Shown: positions 21,625 through 34,139 of the stretch, piece by piece
Layout: each line of letters begins with the position of its first letter
Numbering within the stretch: position 1 is the stretch's first letter
NCBI RefSeq assembly: GCF_020921035.1
Contig: NC_063160.1
Span: 13,109,095-13,173,094, forward strand
Length of the DNA: 64,000 nt
Source: Rhodamnia argentea
Lineage: Eukaryota > Streptophyta > Magnoliopsida > Myrtales > Myrtaceae
Direction of reading: 5' to 3'
The notes under the pieces: model-generated
Databases searched by the model: none
What the model was told of the DNA's origin: nothing
Seen by the model: the letters and a program-made list of their open reading frames with translations, nothing else
Position numbers and translations under genes: made by a program

Positions 21625-24600
21625 CTAGGCAGGCTGACCACCATCGGCTGCCAATTTTATCCGCTGTTGATGCTCTCCAACTTTGTATTCTACAATCTCC
21701 TTGAAAAGATCGGCATCTAAGAGACAGTCTGGCCTTCCATAGACAGCTGCTTGCACGCTGGCCATTAGTTTCGCTATCTCTCGGCCAGAGAACCCCTCCG
21801 TCTTCTGAGCAGTTTCCCGAAGCACATCATCTGACAAGTCTTTTATGGTTATCTTTTGAGGCTGCTTCTTAAATAGAGAACCCCACTGAGATCTTTCATC
21901 CCCTTCACCGCAGAGGTACTTCCTCAAATAGAGTTTCAGCAGTCTAAATCGTTCCTCCTCCCCAGGAAGTGGAAACGCGATCACTTCATCGATGCGGTCA
22001 GTCACAGCTTTATCAAGATCCCCAGGCCGGTTTGTTGCTAGGACGAGAACAATGTCTCTGGATTGATCTCCAGTCCGGAAGAGCAAAGCGTTCAGAGCAC
22101 TACGCTGAGCCTCACTCATATATGTACTGTTACGCCTGCATTTGAAGAAGGAATCATGACAGGTGATGGAAAATTGTGCATAATCAAACAGAATCTGATC
22201 CTAACAACCGTATTCATATCCCAACGGAATAATGGGCTCATTTAAAAGCATCAATTTAAAAAAAAAAAAAAAAGGCATCAATTTTACCAACCTCACACTT
22301 CAACATGTTACTAAACAACGAAGGGATTCCAACAAAACGACATCTTCACTGACCAAACTACAATCATACCAGCATATAAACAATCATAGAGCTTTCTGCA
22401 ATCTGCTATATATCGTGTACACCAACAAATCAGTTCTTTACGGCCAAACAATTTCTCAGATCAATTTCCTCAAAGAAATCACATAAGTAAAATTTAGCAA
22501 CATTCCATCAAGCCACTTCATTCCTAAGGCTTTGCTGATAATAGTCAAAAAGCAAACCGCAGTTTCATTAAACACATTGAAGATCAATACATGCAAGAAA
22601 AGAACTCACTCGCATAGAAAAGCATCTGCCTCATCTATGAAGAGAAGGAGACCCTTCTTTGACTTTTTAGCCCAGTCAAATATTTGATGGATTTTGGTGA
22701 CGGCCTGTGGACCTAGCGGGGCAACATCCCCTCCGGTCATCATGGCATAATCTAAACCCTGGAAGAGGAAATAAATAAATTAATAAAGTTTTGATATACC
22801 CATCTGAATGCACACAAGAAATGGAAAGGACAGCTAGAAAAGGAAAAACGCGTGCGCACGCGCGCACAACACCAAAGAAGTACAAAAGCAACATAAACAT
22901 AATTGAAGAAAACATTTAGGTAGATTGTAAAAAGACATGATGAAGTTTACAGGGCTATCAACAAGCCTTCAATGGAATTCAAGTTAGGGCACATCATTTT
23001 CTGCTATTCTTTGCCTAGAGTTGCGAGGTTGAAAAAACTAAAAGAGAAATGAAAGGAGCAAACAACTCAGGGGAAAGAATAACACTGAAATGAGCAAGAG
23101 TTGCTACCATACCGATTTTCGAGCTATCTCCCTAGCGACCATAGTTTTTCCTGTGCCAGGAGGTCCATAAAACAGCATATTGCGGAATGGAGCCTCATGA
23201 GCCTTGGTGTTTGCTGTAGCTCTAGCAAGTTGTCCTATTCTTTTCTGCAATGAAGGGTGGAGAACAATATTTCCAAGGCCATTTTTACTCTCTGAAAGCA
23301 CTGTGGAGCCAGCTGCAGCAGCAGTGCTATAATTCATAAGTTTGTTTCCTCCCCGAGAAATAAGGCCCGACCAAGGAAATTTAGAAATGGATGATTCCCG
23401 AATAAGTGAGGGCTGCCCAAGTATTCGGTTTATGTAACCCCATGTGACTCGAGCACCTTCCCTGAAAAACAAAATACCAGAAGAGTTTGAAGAGAAATAA
23501 CAAGACCTATCTATTTCCTAGTATGCAGATGAGAGACCCAAAAACAGCCAAAGAGAGACAATTTTCCACCTATGCTAAATGCCTTTGAACAATGCCAAAG
23601 TTAAGCACTCCAAGATGCATTTTACTGAATCTTTCAGCGTTCATATCTGTCCCCACGGTGAAACTTCATTGTTATGTTGGCAGTTAAGGTTTTTTTTTTT
23701 TTTTTTTGGTCAATGTTGGCAGTCATGTTAGCTGTTAACATCTACAACATTATATAAGCTGTTTGTTATTCTATACCAAGGAGTCCTGCCTAATCCCCTA
23801 ATCTATTGGAAGATACTAAATTTTAGAATTGGAAAAATGTTCAAACTGATCGATCACAATTTCCAGTATGACTACAGCACTTACATGGGATTACTACTAA
23901 GATTGGACAACAGGCATAGGTTTCGTTCCGGATTAAAGTCATAGTCCCTCATCTGCACACGGCAATCATCTATTGGCGTTTATCAGGACACCAGAAAACA
24001 CATGCTCTATGTTAGTTTAACTTGAATGTGAGTTTCACGCAAACAAACCTGGTGGTGTAAATTCCTGCAGCTAATGCAGTAGCTCCACCCACAGTCACGA
24101 CCAATGTGTTTCTATCATTCAGTAATATCCTAAAACCACCTGCAGATTCCATCCACGAAAAAATAAGAATGAACAAAACTGTAACACCAGAAGCAGAGAA
24201 CAAACTCAAGCATATGTTAAACTGGTCTCATACCTTCAATATGACTAAATAATGTATTGATGGCAGCAAGCCACTTCTCTCTTTCACCGTTGATTCGTTC
24301 TACAAGCATTCTCCTATTATGGTCTTCTGTCAGTTTCGCTTCATGGGCCCGGCCTTCGGCCTCAGCCATGGCCTTCACTCTTATGGTTTCTCGCTCTATT
24401 TCAGCTCTTTCTTTCTCAGTCTGGCGTTGTTGGGCTTGCATCTGTTCCTCCGTCGCCCGTTTTTGCTGCTCTTTTCTTACAGAGGATTCCTCTTGCATTT
24501 GAACCAGTTCAGTATTATGGTGCCTCTGAGCTTCGTGGTCTGTCTGAGAACATTGGAAAATGATGTCATGAGTAGTTTGATAGTGATAATCTTTCCACGT

Positions 24601-25905
24601 GAATACAGTTCAATGTTTTAAAGGGAACACCGCAATATTTGTTGGAAAAAATCCCATCGACATCGCTAAAATACACAAGCACTGTAATCCTGAGAAAGAA
24701 TAAGCTATTCAACTGGCTCAAAATCTCATCTTCAGTTATCATCGAATCAGAAGTTCCAGCCCAAAAAATAAAAGGAGCAAAAATGATGCTCCTCAAGATT
24801 TCTCCTTCCTAATAGCATATTGATGCTTCTATGTTAGTTCTTTTCATAAGTAAAAGAGCTTTTAGTGCAAAATGGTACCAAGGGGGTGCCAACCCATGCA
24901 ACAAATCGTAGGTATAACTCAAGTCTCTAACTGTCAACAAGGTCGATTCTCAATGTTAGTCATTGCACCTGCATTCTCTTTCTCGCCAACTCATCTTCAT
25001 ATCTGAGCATTTGAGCTTTTGCCTGCGCTTGTTGCTGAACCAAATTTCTCTGCTCTTCAGCCAGTTTCCTCTGCCTGTCCTGCCAAAGACAATGTCAAAG
25101 GATCGGGCCATAAAAACTCAGTGGCAAATTGCAAAAAAGTAACGGCGATCTTAGAAAACAAATTGCAGCACAACATGGAAGACTCAGCAATGTAATTCAT
25201 TAAGAAAAACCCAAGAAATCCAATAACGAGCAAACACATCACGTAATCGTCAGTTACATGAATCAAGAGGATACTGCAGACTGAGCTTAAATTGTTAACT
25301 GAGCAAGTGATTATTCATAGAAAGACGGATCAATCACAGGTCCAGTACTCACAATGTCAGTTTGAGCTTGAATTAACTCATAATGGATCTTCTCCGCAGC
25401 TATCTCAGCTAAACGATTCTGTTCTTGCTTTCTCATCACCTCAAAAACCTGCCCATTCATTCAACGCCCCAAAATAAATTTCTACCAAATTCAAAATGAT
25501 CACAATCAGAACCTCTCGTTCCATATCCACTTGCCATCAACCGTATCGGTTTCTCCACAACCGAGCAGAAAACAGAGATCGACAACAAACAAAAGAAACA
25601 CTAGAGACCTGTTTCGCATGAGGAGAGCTGTTGATTTCCCGGAGGGCCTTCGCTCCCCTCTCCAACGCCTCCGGGTCGAACCCCGAACCTCGCGGCTCCT
25701 CGGGAGGCTCAGGCTGCGCCGGCGAGGCCGCGTCGGAAGGAGCACCTTCAGCGTGCTGCTGCGGCGGAGACGGAGGCGGCGCGGAAGAGTAGAAACCCGG
25801 CAAGCGGAAGGGAGCGTCGGCGTACGCGCGGGTCGATAGCGTGGACAGGGAGGCGGCGGCGGCCGCGGCCGCGGCAATCGCCGAGGACAGCCTCGAGGCC
25901 GCCAT
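21625..25905 (-). CDS. ATAD3: ATAD3-type mitochondrial AAA+ ATPase
   Basis: Spliced model: complement(21625-22135, 22610-22758, 23113-23461, 24049-24139, 24234-24543, 24969-25079, 25353-25448, 25609-25905), 637 residues, with every junction GT-AG and in phase. The Ala/Ser/Arg-rich first 30 residues look like a mitochondrial presequence. A Pro-rich stretch follows (about 40-75), then a long Gln/Glu/Arg/Lys coiled coil (about 95-265). One membrane segment lies at about 283-300 ([14 protein letters not shown]). The C-terminal AAA module has Walker A G-P-P-G-T-G-K-T (401-408), Walker [10 protein letters not shown] (455-463), sensor-1 region A-T-N-R-P (501-505), D-R-I-D-E, and G-F-S-G-R-E-I (sensor 2). 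ATAD3 proteins span the mitochondrial inner membrane and support nucleoid organisation and membrane contacts. All ATPase residues are present, so it should be active. The upstream telo-box and site II motifs fit a mitochondrial housekeeping gene. Confidence 0.95.
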
Positions 25906-26060
25906 TTCCGAGCTTCAATCCGAGGCCCTCGGCGCTTCCACAAGAAAGGGAAGAGAGACCGGGAGGTACGGATCGAGATTGAGAGGAAGAGGGTCGTTTT
26001 TGGCGCGAGCCGACCATAAATCCCAGGAGAGGAGAGAGAGAGACACACACACACAGAGGG

Positions 26061-26190
26061 TCTAGGGTTTAAGCGGGATGGGGTTTTGGAATTCGGAAGG
26101 AGGAGGAAGAAGGAGGAGGAGGAAGAGAGGGCTTTGCTTGGAGCATAATCCACACCGTGGCCCAAATCAAGGGACTCTCTTTTGGGCCCA
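26061..26190 (-). promoter_or_regulatory. Telo-box plus two site II motifs upstream of ATAD3
   Basis: Read toward ATAD3, AAACCCTAGA (telo-box) lies at 26061-26070. TGGGCC (site II) lies at 26159-26164, and the palindrome TGGGCCCA at 26183-26190. In plants this pairing is common in promoters of ribosomal and nuclear-encoded mitochondrial genes, with TCP factors at site II. The telo-box is about 155 bp and the site II motifs 255-285 bp before the ATG. Confidence 0.6.
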
Positions 26191-26199
26191 AGCCCTTTT

Positions 26200-29091
26200 T
26201 TTTTTTTTTTTTGTGGTTCCTTCCTTTTGGCGTAATTTCTCCATGGATATTTTAATTTAGTTTTTCTGTTAACTTTTATAAAAAAAAAAATTCAATAGTT
26301 TCGAAAATAGACATAAAATTTCTTTTCATTTTGCGTGGTATTCTAACTTACTATACTTGCTCGACCCAAAAAAAAAAAAAAAATTACTATACCTAGGCTC
26401 GACTTTGTGTTCCACCTGTAAACCGACGATAATCAAGTTGGATATCGATCGATTTTTTTTTTTCCCGAAAGTGCCACTATGCCTTCTGTATGTCCAACTT
26501 TACAGATATCTTTCTCTTTTATTTTTCAGTTCCTCTTTTTCACATGACAATCCCAAATACTATCGAACTTCATTCGTTTAGCTAAAAATAAGTAATTTAA
26601 AAAATAATTTTGTAAAAATGATTGCCTATATTGGTTAAAATAATTAATTAAAAATATTTTTTTATTATCGATAACAATTTATATTTAAATATTTTTGTTA
26701 ACGATGAAAATATTTTTCCTTTACTTAATTTTGTAATTGGTATAAATAATATTTTTCTAAGAAATTTTTTTAAATTATTTCCCTTTCTCGAAATAAATGA
26801 TACTTTAATACAAAAAAAAATTAGAAAATGCGTGAAGCGATATGTGTCCGCACAAAGTGCAAGCTCTCAAAATGCTTGAAATTCACGCTCAATAAGCACC
26901 GGCGGCGACAGGGACCCTGACTGAGCCACCACACTATGGCGCCGCCGCCGCCTTCTTTCCCGTCGCTGCCGCCTTCGCCTTACCACCCATATATTCACCT
27001 TGGATCTGAGTTCGACCGACTTGATCCCCGCAGAGAGAGAGAGAGAGAGAGATTATCTGCATGATCTTTAAGCAATGGGGCTGCCGTTTGAAGCCTTTTT
27101 ACTCTCAATTTGCGAAAGAAACGCTAAATTTGTCTGTACTCTATTGGTCGTCATGCTGCTCTCTTGTTCTACATTTTCTCGATCAGCTGCCTCTTGTGTT
27201 CTACTTAAGCTGCGACTGTTAACGTTGTCATTTGGTTGGGGGCTGCTGAAAACACTCTGATTTTGTTCTTGCTCCGTTTGGTCGTAGAAGAATTTCTCCC
27301 TCTGCTGTCAGTGTTAATCCTTCTTTTTTTTTCCCGAATATGTCACGTTATTGTTCCTTCAAAGTCATATGATTCTAGTGTTAATATACCAGGCTTCGTC
27401 CTCATTTCCTCTCCCATTGAAATCTGATATCTTTTCAGACGGTCATGTGTTGAGACATTGCTAGAAAGTAGGAATAACAACGAGGGATTTGCGTCTTTCA
27501 ATGCGGGTTTTGACCGGTGTGGCCTGTTGTTCATCGAATTGTGAAATTCAGTTGTGTCTAATATGGTCCGTAACGAGCTTAGATAACCGATTTTTTCTGC
27601 AGATACATTGTGCAGACGGCCAAGAGGGTGAGACATTTTGCTGAATATCATAGACAAGTGGTAAATGGTACTTCATCCATTCACTTGCACTGAGTTACTC
27701 AATTTTCAAGTCGAAAATTACTTAAATCACAAAGATATTACAAGTGGAAACATCAGACCTATGATGCCTACTTCTTGTGCCTCCTGCTTTCTTGGACATA
27801 ATATGCAGATCAGAATCTGCTACCCTTCATCTTAAAGCTTCAGTGGAACTCCATAGACTTCAACTGAACCTGTTGATGTAAAGCAGCGAAAAGGTTTGTC
27901 CTCCGCGCATTTAGAAGCAAAAGAAAGAAATCTTATGTACTTGTAATCAGTGAAGCAGCCAAAAATCCAGATGGGTATGAGAAATACCTGGTCTTTTGTC
28001 TCTAAGTGGAGACAAAAAGTAGAAAGGCAACAAAGTTCACAGAGGAATAGGAGACCTAGAAACTTGGGTTTGTATAATAAAACAACTGATGGCTGTGGAG
28101 GAGAATCTTCACAGAAATTAAAAAAGAAAAAGGGAACTCTTTTGTTTTCTCATGCACTGTCCTCACAAACAAGTGTCTTTGCACCAGGAAAGCATTGGAC
28201 CATTAAAGCATTATCCACAGAAAACAGGAGGATCAGATGGCTCAGATCTCATGTTGGAATTTTTCCTTTTCTTCTTTTTGGGTGAGAGACAAGATAAGAA
28301 GAGTTGCATCTGCAATGTGGTCATACACTGGTTCATGCATTGCCTTTTACATGTGATATTCTGAAACACGGAAAAAAAAAATCATTGACTTGTCAAATTA
28401 TCTATCGAGCCATGATGATGTGTCGCTATCTGGAATAGTTGGCAGGTGGGACAAAGGCCAACTGATCAGAGCGAAGCAAACCTGAGGGAGGACCAGTCAA
28501 GATTGAAACTTGGGGGACTTCAGATTCCCAAGTTTCTTCTCTACCGGTTCAGCTTATGGTCCCCACAAGAATAGTATTCTCACCTTGTCATTGTGGAAAA
28601 GGTTCTTAGCTATGACAATTTACTGATAAATCTTGAAAACCAGACAAAAAGTGTGAATCTTTATTTTTTTCTGTGAAGTTCAGTGACATTCAACAGTTTC
28701 TCAAAGAGTCGGTTAACAAGTCGATTGGACTTGGGTTTGGGCAAGTTGACCGAGTTGATTTGGCTTGGTTTTGGCAAGTGCCGATTAGACTCGGCTTTGG
28801 CGAGTACTATATGACATTCGTCTGTGCACAACCATGTAGTCACAGTTGGTCAAATGATATAGTTCCACACAAAAGATGTGCACACCGACTAACTATTCTT
28901 AGTTGTACCCACTCAGATGGAGCAAATCAGTATATATTTCTATAGAGAAGAACATTGACAGAACATGGGGATAGGTGTGAAGCCATCAATGCCGCAGCAT
29001 GGAGATGGCCTCCGAGCCATAATCTAATGCCAGCAACCACTAAACGAAACTTGAAGAGAAGCCGTAGTCCATACATCTGAGTATATTACCT
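26200..29091. other. Spacer between ATAD3 promoter and RADIALIS-like gene; possible unassigned transcript
   Basis: Positions 26580-26820 are very AT-rich and resemble the decayed repeats at 40870-41290 and 41445-41660. At 26880-27060 a GC-rich CCG-repeat segment with an ATG at 26936 is followed by a GA tract (27031-27052), as in the 5' end of a plant gene, but every frame closes quickly and I cannot name a product. From 27400 to 29090 there are scattered short frames only; 28720-28810 repeats a TTGGxTTGGGCAAGT-like phrase. No supported gene is present. Confidence 0.45.
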
Positions 29092-29334
29092 TTAGCCGCT
29101 ATTGTTGCTCGACCTGTAATTAGGAAAAGGGACTCTGCCGGACTCGATGTGCTTGAGGTCCTCGATTAGAATCTCGTAGTGTCTCTTCACTTCCTCTGCG
29201 GATTTCCCTCCCACGGCCTTGGCGATCTTCTGCCACCTGTCGGGAGTGTCCTTGTCGTATAGAGCCAATGCCTTCTCGAACATCTTGTTCTGCTTCGGCG
29301 TCCAGGATGAAGAAGTCAGAGAATTCGACGCCAT
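29092..29334 (-). CDS. RADIALIS-like single-repeat MYB/SANT transcription factor
   Basis: An 80-residue protein with one MYB/SANT repeat at about 10-62 ([31 protein letters not shown]). The signature tail [11 protein letters not shown] follows, which defines the RADIALIS-like (RL/RSM) group. RADIALIS proteins are small nuclear MYBs. They are thought to act mainly by competing for the partners of related MYBs (DRIF/DIV type) and influence floral asymmetry, seedling growth and flowering. The start is firm: an in-frame TAA directly precedes the ATG. The length matches the family (about 75-100). The coding region has no intron here; an AG|GT in the tail codon for Arg could be a cryptic donor. A TATA-like TTATAAGG lies about 90 bp upstream. 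Confidence 0.95.
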   Translation of the reverse strand: MASNSLTSSSWTPKQNKMFEKALALYDKDTPDRWQKIAKAVGGKSAEEVKRHYEILIEDLKHIESGRVPFPNYRSSNNSG

Positions 29335-29417
29335 TTAGCGAAAAACGAATCTCTCGAAAAGGCTAAAGAGAAAGAATGTAATTGAACAGCTTGAAGGAAG
29401 ATGGTAGGAGAGTAGCT

Positions 29418-29425
29418 CCTTATAA
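29418..29425 (-). promoter_or_regulatory. TATA-like box of the RADIALIS-like gene
   Basis: On the minus strand TTATAAGG lies about 85-90 bp before the ATG, followed by a CT-rich leader; position and composition fit a TATA box with a short leader. The promoter role is inferred from position only. Confidence 0.45.
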
Positions 29426-29429
29426 GAAG

Positions 29430-31413
29430 GAAGGAAAAGGAAGATGTGTGGGGTTGAGCCAGTTGAGAGGGAATATATCTTCGAAAGGGGGGAAGAATAT
29501 GGAGTGACCCGTTTGATTAGCAGCCACAAGAAGATGCAGGACAAAGGAACACAGCTTGTGAAAGAGAGGGAAAATAAGTATCCAAAGGACGGTATCTTTG
29601 TCTTTTCTTTTCGGTTTAAAATAGAAAAACAAACGGCAGCGAAATTCCCACCAAGTTGGACCAATAGATTCAAGTGCTGACGGTGATAGTACGAGAAATC
29701 ACATTGTGCTGTCTTCTCGGAATAGCATCTTTTTCGAATCTGCTAAAGCAGTGGCTGGCTTGACGATCGACAAGATTAACTGTCTCTTCAATTCAGGACA
29801 ACATGAGATGATAGAATGTGCTTCTGGAGGGGCGATACTCGGGTTTTGGAAACGGGTCGATTGCGTTACGGTCATGACCCGTCGGTGTCTGGTTGATGAT
29901 AATACATCGCCTATGCTCTGTACCTGGCAGAGTATAAGTAGTTCTGTAATGATTTTACAGGGATCCGCCGGGTTTCCTTCCGGCGGGATTTTTCCGTTTG
30001 GGTATCTTGGAACGTTGAACTCGCCAAAGTTCTTCCTCTTCTAACCCGGTGCATAAGCACCGCGATTGACTAATTAAACGCAAGTTATGTCATTCAGTTG
30101 CACTTCTGGATAAGGAGGCAGTGGCTCTCCTCCTCATCAATGACATGTCTATTTCCTCATATTTCCAGTCATTTTATTGGACGAGATGACAGTGTCCCGC
30201 TCAATGCATTAACTCGGCGTGACTAGTAATTTGCTCTTAAGTTAGATTCCCAAATGCAGTTGCTTTGGCCAGAATCAGAAAGCGACAGCAAAATTCGGGC
30301 CGGAGTCGAATGTGCCGTGTTCTTCATTTTAGGACGGGCAGCCTTAAAATTCGAAACCAGTCTACTTGTAGCTTTTGTTTCGAAGGGAAGGTGAGGATCA
30401 AACTACCAAATTGATTATCCATTCTCCATATTGCGCTCGAAGATCCCTCGAGATTCGGCGATGGTGGAGGATGATAACGAATTTGCAGAACCTTCGAGGA
30501 ACTCGGATATTTCGCGCGCCGATATTTTTCTCAAGTGGCTCAAATACTTGGCTTGTTTACCTCTGGATAACTTCGTATTCAACTGCTCAGGTTCACAGAA
30601 GAATAGGGCAAGCAATCTCCACATCAATACTCAGAATGTGATGTGCAGATTTTTCAGGAGGGCAGCACTTGACTTATTCGTTTCATTCTTTTTCGTTCCT
30701 TTTTCCTGCTAGGTTGTGATTGATCTTGCTTCCTCCTGTTGAAGAAGTTTATATAATGCTATGGCCTAGTTCTTTGCTTAAAGTCAATGGAGAAAAACTT
30801 GATAAACTAATGCTAGAAATATCACCTAAAAAGGGCAGATAGGTGATTTTAAAGAACTTTAAAAACTAATGCGGAACTTAGATTATCAAGTTCAGAACCA
30901 AGTCACAAGTGATGATCTTCAGGTTGATAGATTACGCTATCTCACACAATCACTCTAAAAAGAACCTCTCGGGGATTACAGTTTGTAGCTCAAGAAGATA
31001 AGTGTTGATTCGTAGCTCTCTTCGGACTTTCGAATTTTTTATTATGTGTTCTCTTTTCTCTTCAGCACCCTGCTCTCCTTTTTATACTCCTCTACTTCCA
31101 ATCTACCCATTGGACAGTCTTTACAGTATCAATCTCCAATCAGCCTATTGGAAAAATTTGCCAAAAGAAAGACTAAGTAGCCGTTGAGAATGAATTCAAA
31201 ATCTCCAATTGATTCAGTCGCCCATACAACCAAACTTTGGTTTCCATTAGTAGAGTTCCTCGATTGGAAATAGATCTTATATGTGCCAATGAGTCAAAAT
31301 GCCTTGCTGCAATAATTAGATCGTGAGACAAATCTATAATATTGATACTTTCCAAAGCACGAACTCCAAGCCGGATAGAAATAACTTGTGTTTCAATCCG
31401 AGTATGATGCTTA
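29430..31413. other. Upstream region of RADIALIS-like gene and spacer
   Basis: No second gene is recognised. Frames at 29706-30044 and 30431-30712 are open for 90-112 codons but match no family I know and show no splice context. A GC-rich inverted motif, GGATCCGCCGGGTTTCC / GGCGGGATTTTTCC, occurs at about 29961-29996. Confidence 0.4.
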
Positions 31414-32350
31414 GTGGGTGCATGACAACCATTCTACTTTTCTATTGCCATTCCAAACCTATTTTTGGAACAAGTTTGGAATAGAAACTCATTTGGTAAC
31501 GTAATTCTATTTTTCTATTTCTAAAACAAAAATTAGTTCCATAAATAGATTTGGAAGGGAAATCAGAAACAAAAAATTTTAGCTTCTCGGACAAACAAAA
31601 ATTAGAAATAATAACCCAACACTTTTTCTCAAGTACCCACCACTTCCAACCACCACCAGCCACCGCACGCCGTCGCCCCTCGCCTCACCGCCGGCCGCTG
31701 CCACTCACCTCTAGGCATTGCCAACCCCGCCGTCGTTGACCACCACCTACGGCTAACCACTGCCGGCCGCCTCAACTATCGTCGGCCGCCTCAACTATCG
31801 TCGGCCGCCTCAACTATCGTCGGCCGCCGCCAACCTCCGCCAACCCCCACCGATCTCCGCCGGCCACCGCCAACCACACCCTACTGCCAACCTTCGTCGC
31901 CGCCAACCACTGCCCTCGGTCTCCCCCGACCACCCGCCATCGCCCCCCGCCTTACCATCGACCGCTGCTACACACCGCCAACCTCCGACGATCGCTGCCA
32001 CCAACCACTATCCTCGGTCATCCGCCGTCGCTCCCCACCTCACTGCCGGCCACCACCGCCTGCCGCCAACCAACACCCACCGCCACCCTTCGCCGATCGC
32101 CGCAACCATCACCGGCCGGAGCAACCACCACCATCACTGGAGTAAAAAATAAATAATAATTTTTTATTTTTAAATAGTAAATAATAATTTCTAGAAGTAG
32201 AAATTTTCAACTGTTGTCAAACGAACTTCTGTTCTAGGATCAGAAATTTTATGCCATTATCAAAAGCATTTTTTTGCTCAAAAACTTATCCATAAACAGA
32301 AATAAAAAAATCTATTTCTAGAACATAATGGTTGTCATACACCCCTTTAG
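31414..32350. mobile_element. GC-cored element of the RYATGACAACCATT-end family
   Basis: The left end reads GGGTGCATGACAACCATTCT (from about 31416), and the right end on the other strand reads GGGTGTATGACAACCATTAT. AT-rich arms with TTTCTATTTCTA motifs surround a very GC-rich interior (31640-32130) of CCACCGCC / GCCGCCAACC-type degenerate trinucleotides, including a 19-bp tandem unit at 31762-31828. Frames in the interior exist in several phases with simple-sequence translations, so I call none. No clear target duplication was found. Confidence 0.65.
31762..31828 (+). repeat. 19-bp tandem repeat, about 3.5 copies
   Basis: The unit GGCCGCCTCAACTATCGTC repeats with perfect 19-bp periodicity inside the GC-rich interior of the 31414-32350 element. 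Confidence 0.85.
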
Positions 32351-34139
32351 TAATTGAGTCTAATAACTCTCTGAGTCTGAAGATATCAAATGCCTTAAGA
32401 ATAGACTAATTTCCAACTCCCCGGCATATTCAGGACTTGATTTATAAAATCATCCATGAGATATACAAAATAACATCCACGAAGATACTGCTATGGTTTC
32501 GAATTCCACTCATGGAGATTAAAATCTCAGTCGGCATTGATACATTCCTTCTCTATGAATTATCAGCTGCACACAAATACCTAGATGCATTTATAAGATT
32601 CAGAATGATAAAGGATTATTTTTATCATCCTCAAGATTCGTTGGCAAGTTTTCTCAACTGACAGCTCCATTCTCTGAGCAACTTGGCTATTCTGGGGAGC
32701 CCAGAACCACAAAGGAGGGTTAGGCAACAAGAATCTAACCTTTTTGGCAAGTGGAAATGGCTCATGGATACATGTTTCCAACGTCCACCCAGAATCAAGG
32801 CGTCGCTTTATGATCAGAAAGGGATTGCTATCGAACTTTGCTCCTTTTCCAAACCACTTGATCTGGCATTGTCTCTCAGGCATTAGATACGGGGTTGGTC
32901 AGCATGGCGACACACGAGCACGAGCCAGACCTCGAACGGTGAACCCAAGTCCCGACCCTTTAAAGGCTTTAACACGCGCAGCTAGACTCATCTTCACTCA
33001 CCTGTTTAGTCAATCGAGCAATCACGAAAACAAACCAAGGCCGAAGTACTAGACTCCAAACCGACCTTTACCTGTCAAAAGATGACCGCATCGAACGTAC
33101 CCCAGTGGCGATTGGCATCCGGGGCGAAAGGGAAAAGGTTTATTCTCTCTTGTTGACATGATCTTCAGAGAAACCAGGTATCGGAGTGGCTTGAAAAGCA
33201 CGGCAGTTGGTCATCTGGGACGGCGCTAAAGAGTACGGGAGATGCACGCATTGATTGGGTTTGCATCGAACTCACCAATCATATGGGAAAGCAGATGCGC
33301 ACACATGAATTATTGAACTGTTTCTGTAAGTCGTATGAGAATCAAGGTCTAAAGAATGTGTGTGGATAGCTTTTGCTGATGTCCGGAATCCTTATCATTT
33401 CCCCATCGTTTTCGGCCAAAACGGCGTGAGAATTCTCCGAATGGTCCACAGCGCCCCGGAGATAATGGGAGATGCTGTCACAGAAATCAGCAATTTAGAC
33501 CAGGATGCTTCACATTCACCAGAAAACATCACACCTAAGAAAGTTAGCTTGCTTCAATGGTCAAAGCATTGCTTAGACATCATCTGAAGTTGCTTCCCCC
33601 ATCCCAGCCTGCATGCTCTGTTCCCAACTGACTCGTATAGCCTTGCCATGTAATTCTACGCATGCAACGGTTATTAATTGTACACAATACGTAGCGTTGT
33701 CCCTAAACTTTTAATTTGTTCAATGTGATCATTGAATTATTGATAAATGTCCAATTTGGTCCCTAAACTGTATGAAAATATTCAATGTCGTTCACGGATT
33801 CTGCTGACGGGGCTTCCTATCCATTAAGTTTAAACGGTGGAAAAAAAAAGTTACGCGTGAATTAACCAAGTAAGATATTCATCCCAAATCAGGATATAAT
33901 AATTCACATCATCAAATAAACAATGAATACGTTAACGTCCTAATTTTTGTTTTCCTTTTTCAAAAGTAGATAAATAAAAAGATAGTCATGTTGACTCATC
34001 AATTTTACACGCCAACTCAACATATAATAAACCACACCATTACGTCTAATTTTTCGTTTAAGAAGAGAAGGATAACATTGAACATTCACTAATAGGATCA
34101 TAGTGAACAAATCAAAAGTCCAAGAGTAAGATTGTACAT
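32351..34139. other. Intergenic spacer with a decayed inverted repeat
   Basis: No gene is recognised in 32351-33690; the open frames around 32437-33052 overlap in several phases. Positions about 33690-34150 look like an old inverted-repeat element: TTTAATTTGTTCAATGTGAT at the left is mirrored by TTTTGATTTGTTCACTATGA on the other strand at the right, with CCCTAAAC-rich sequence. Confidence 0.45.

Noticed and set aside
25506-26165. 219-codon minus frame and 102-codon plus frame over ATAD3 exon 1
   Set aside because: They are shadows of the GC-rich ATAD3 first exon in other frames.
26936-27220. Apparent gene start with Met-Ala-Pro-Pro-Pro at a CCG repeat
   Set aside because: Careful frame reading shows a stop soon after the GA tract, with no supported splice donor.
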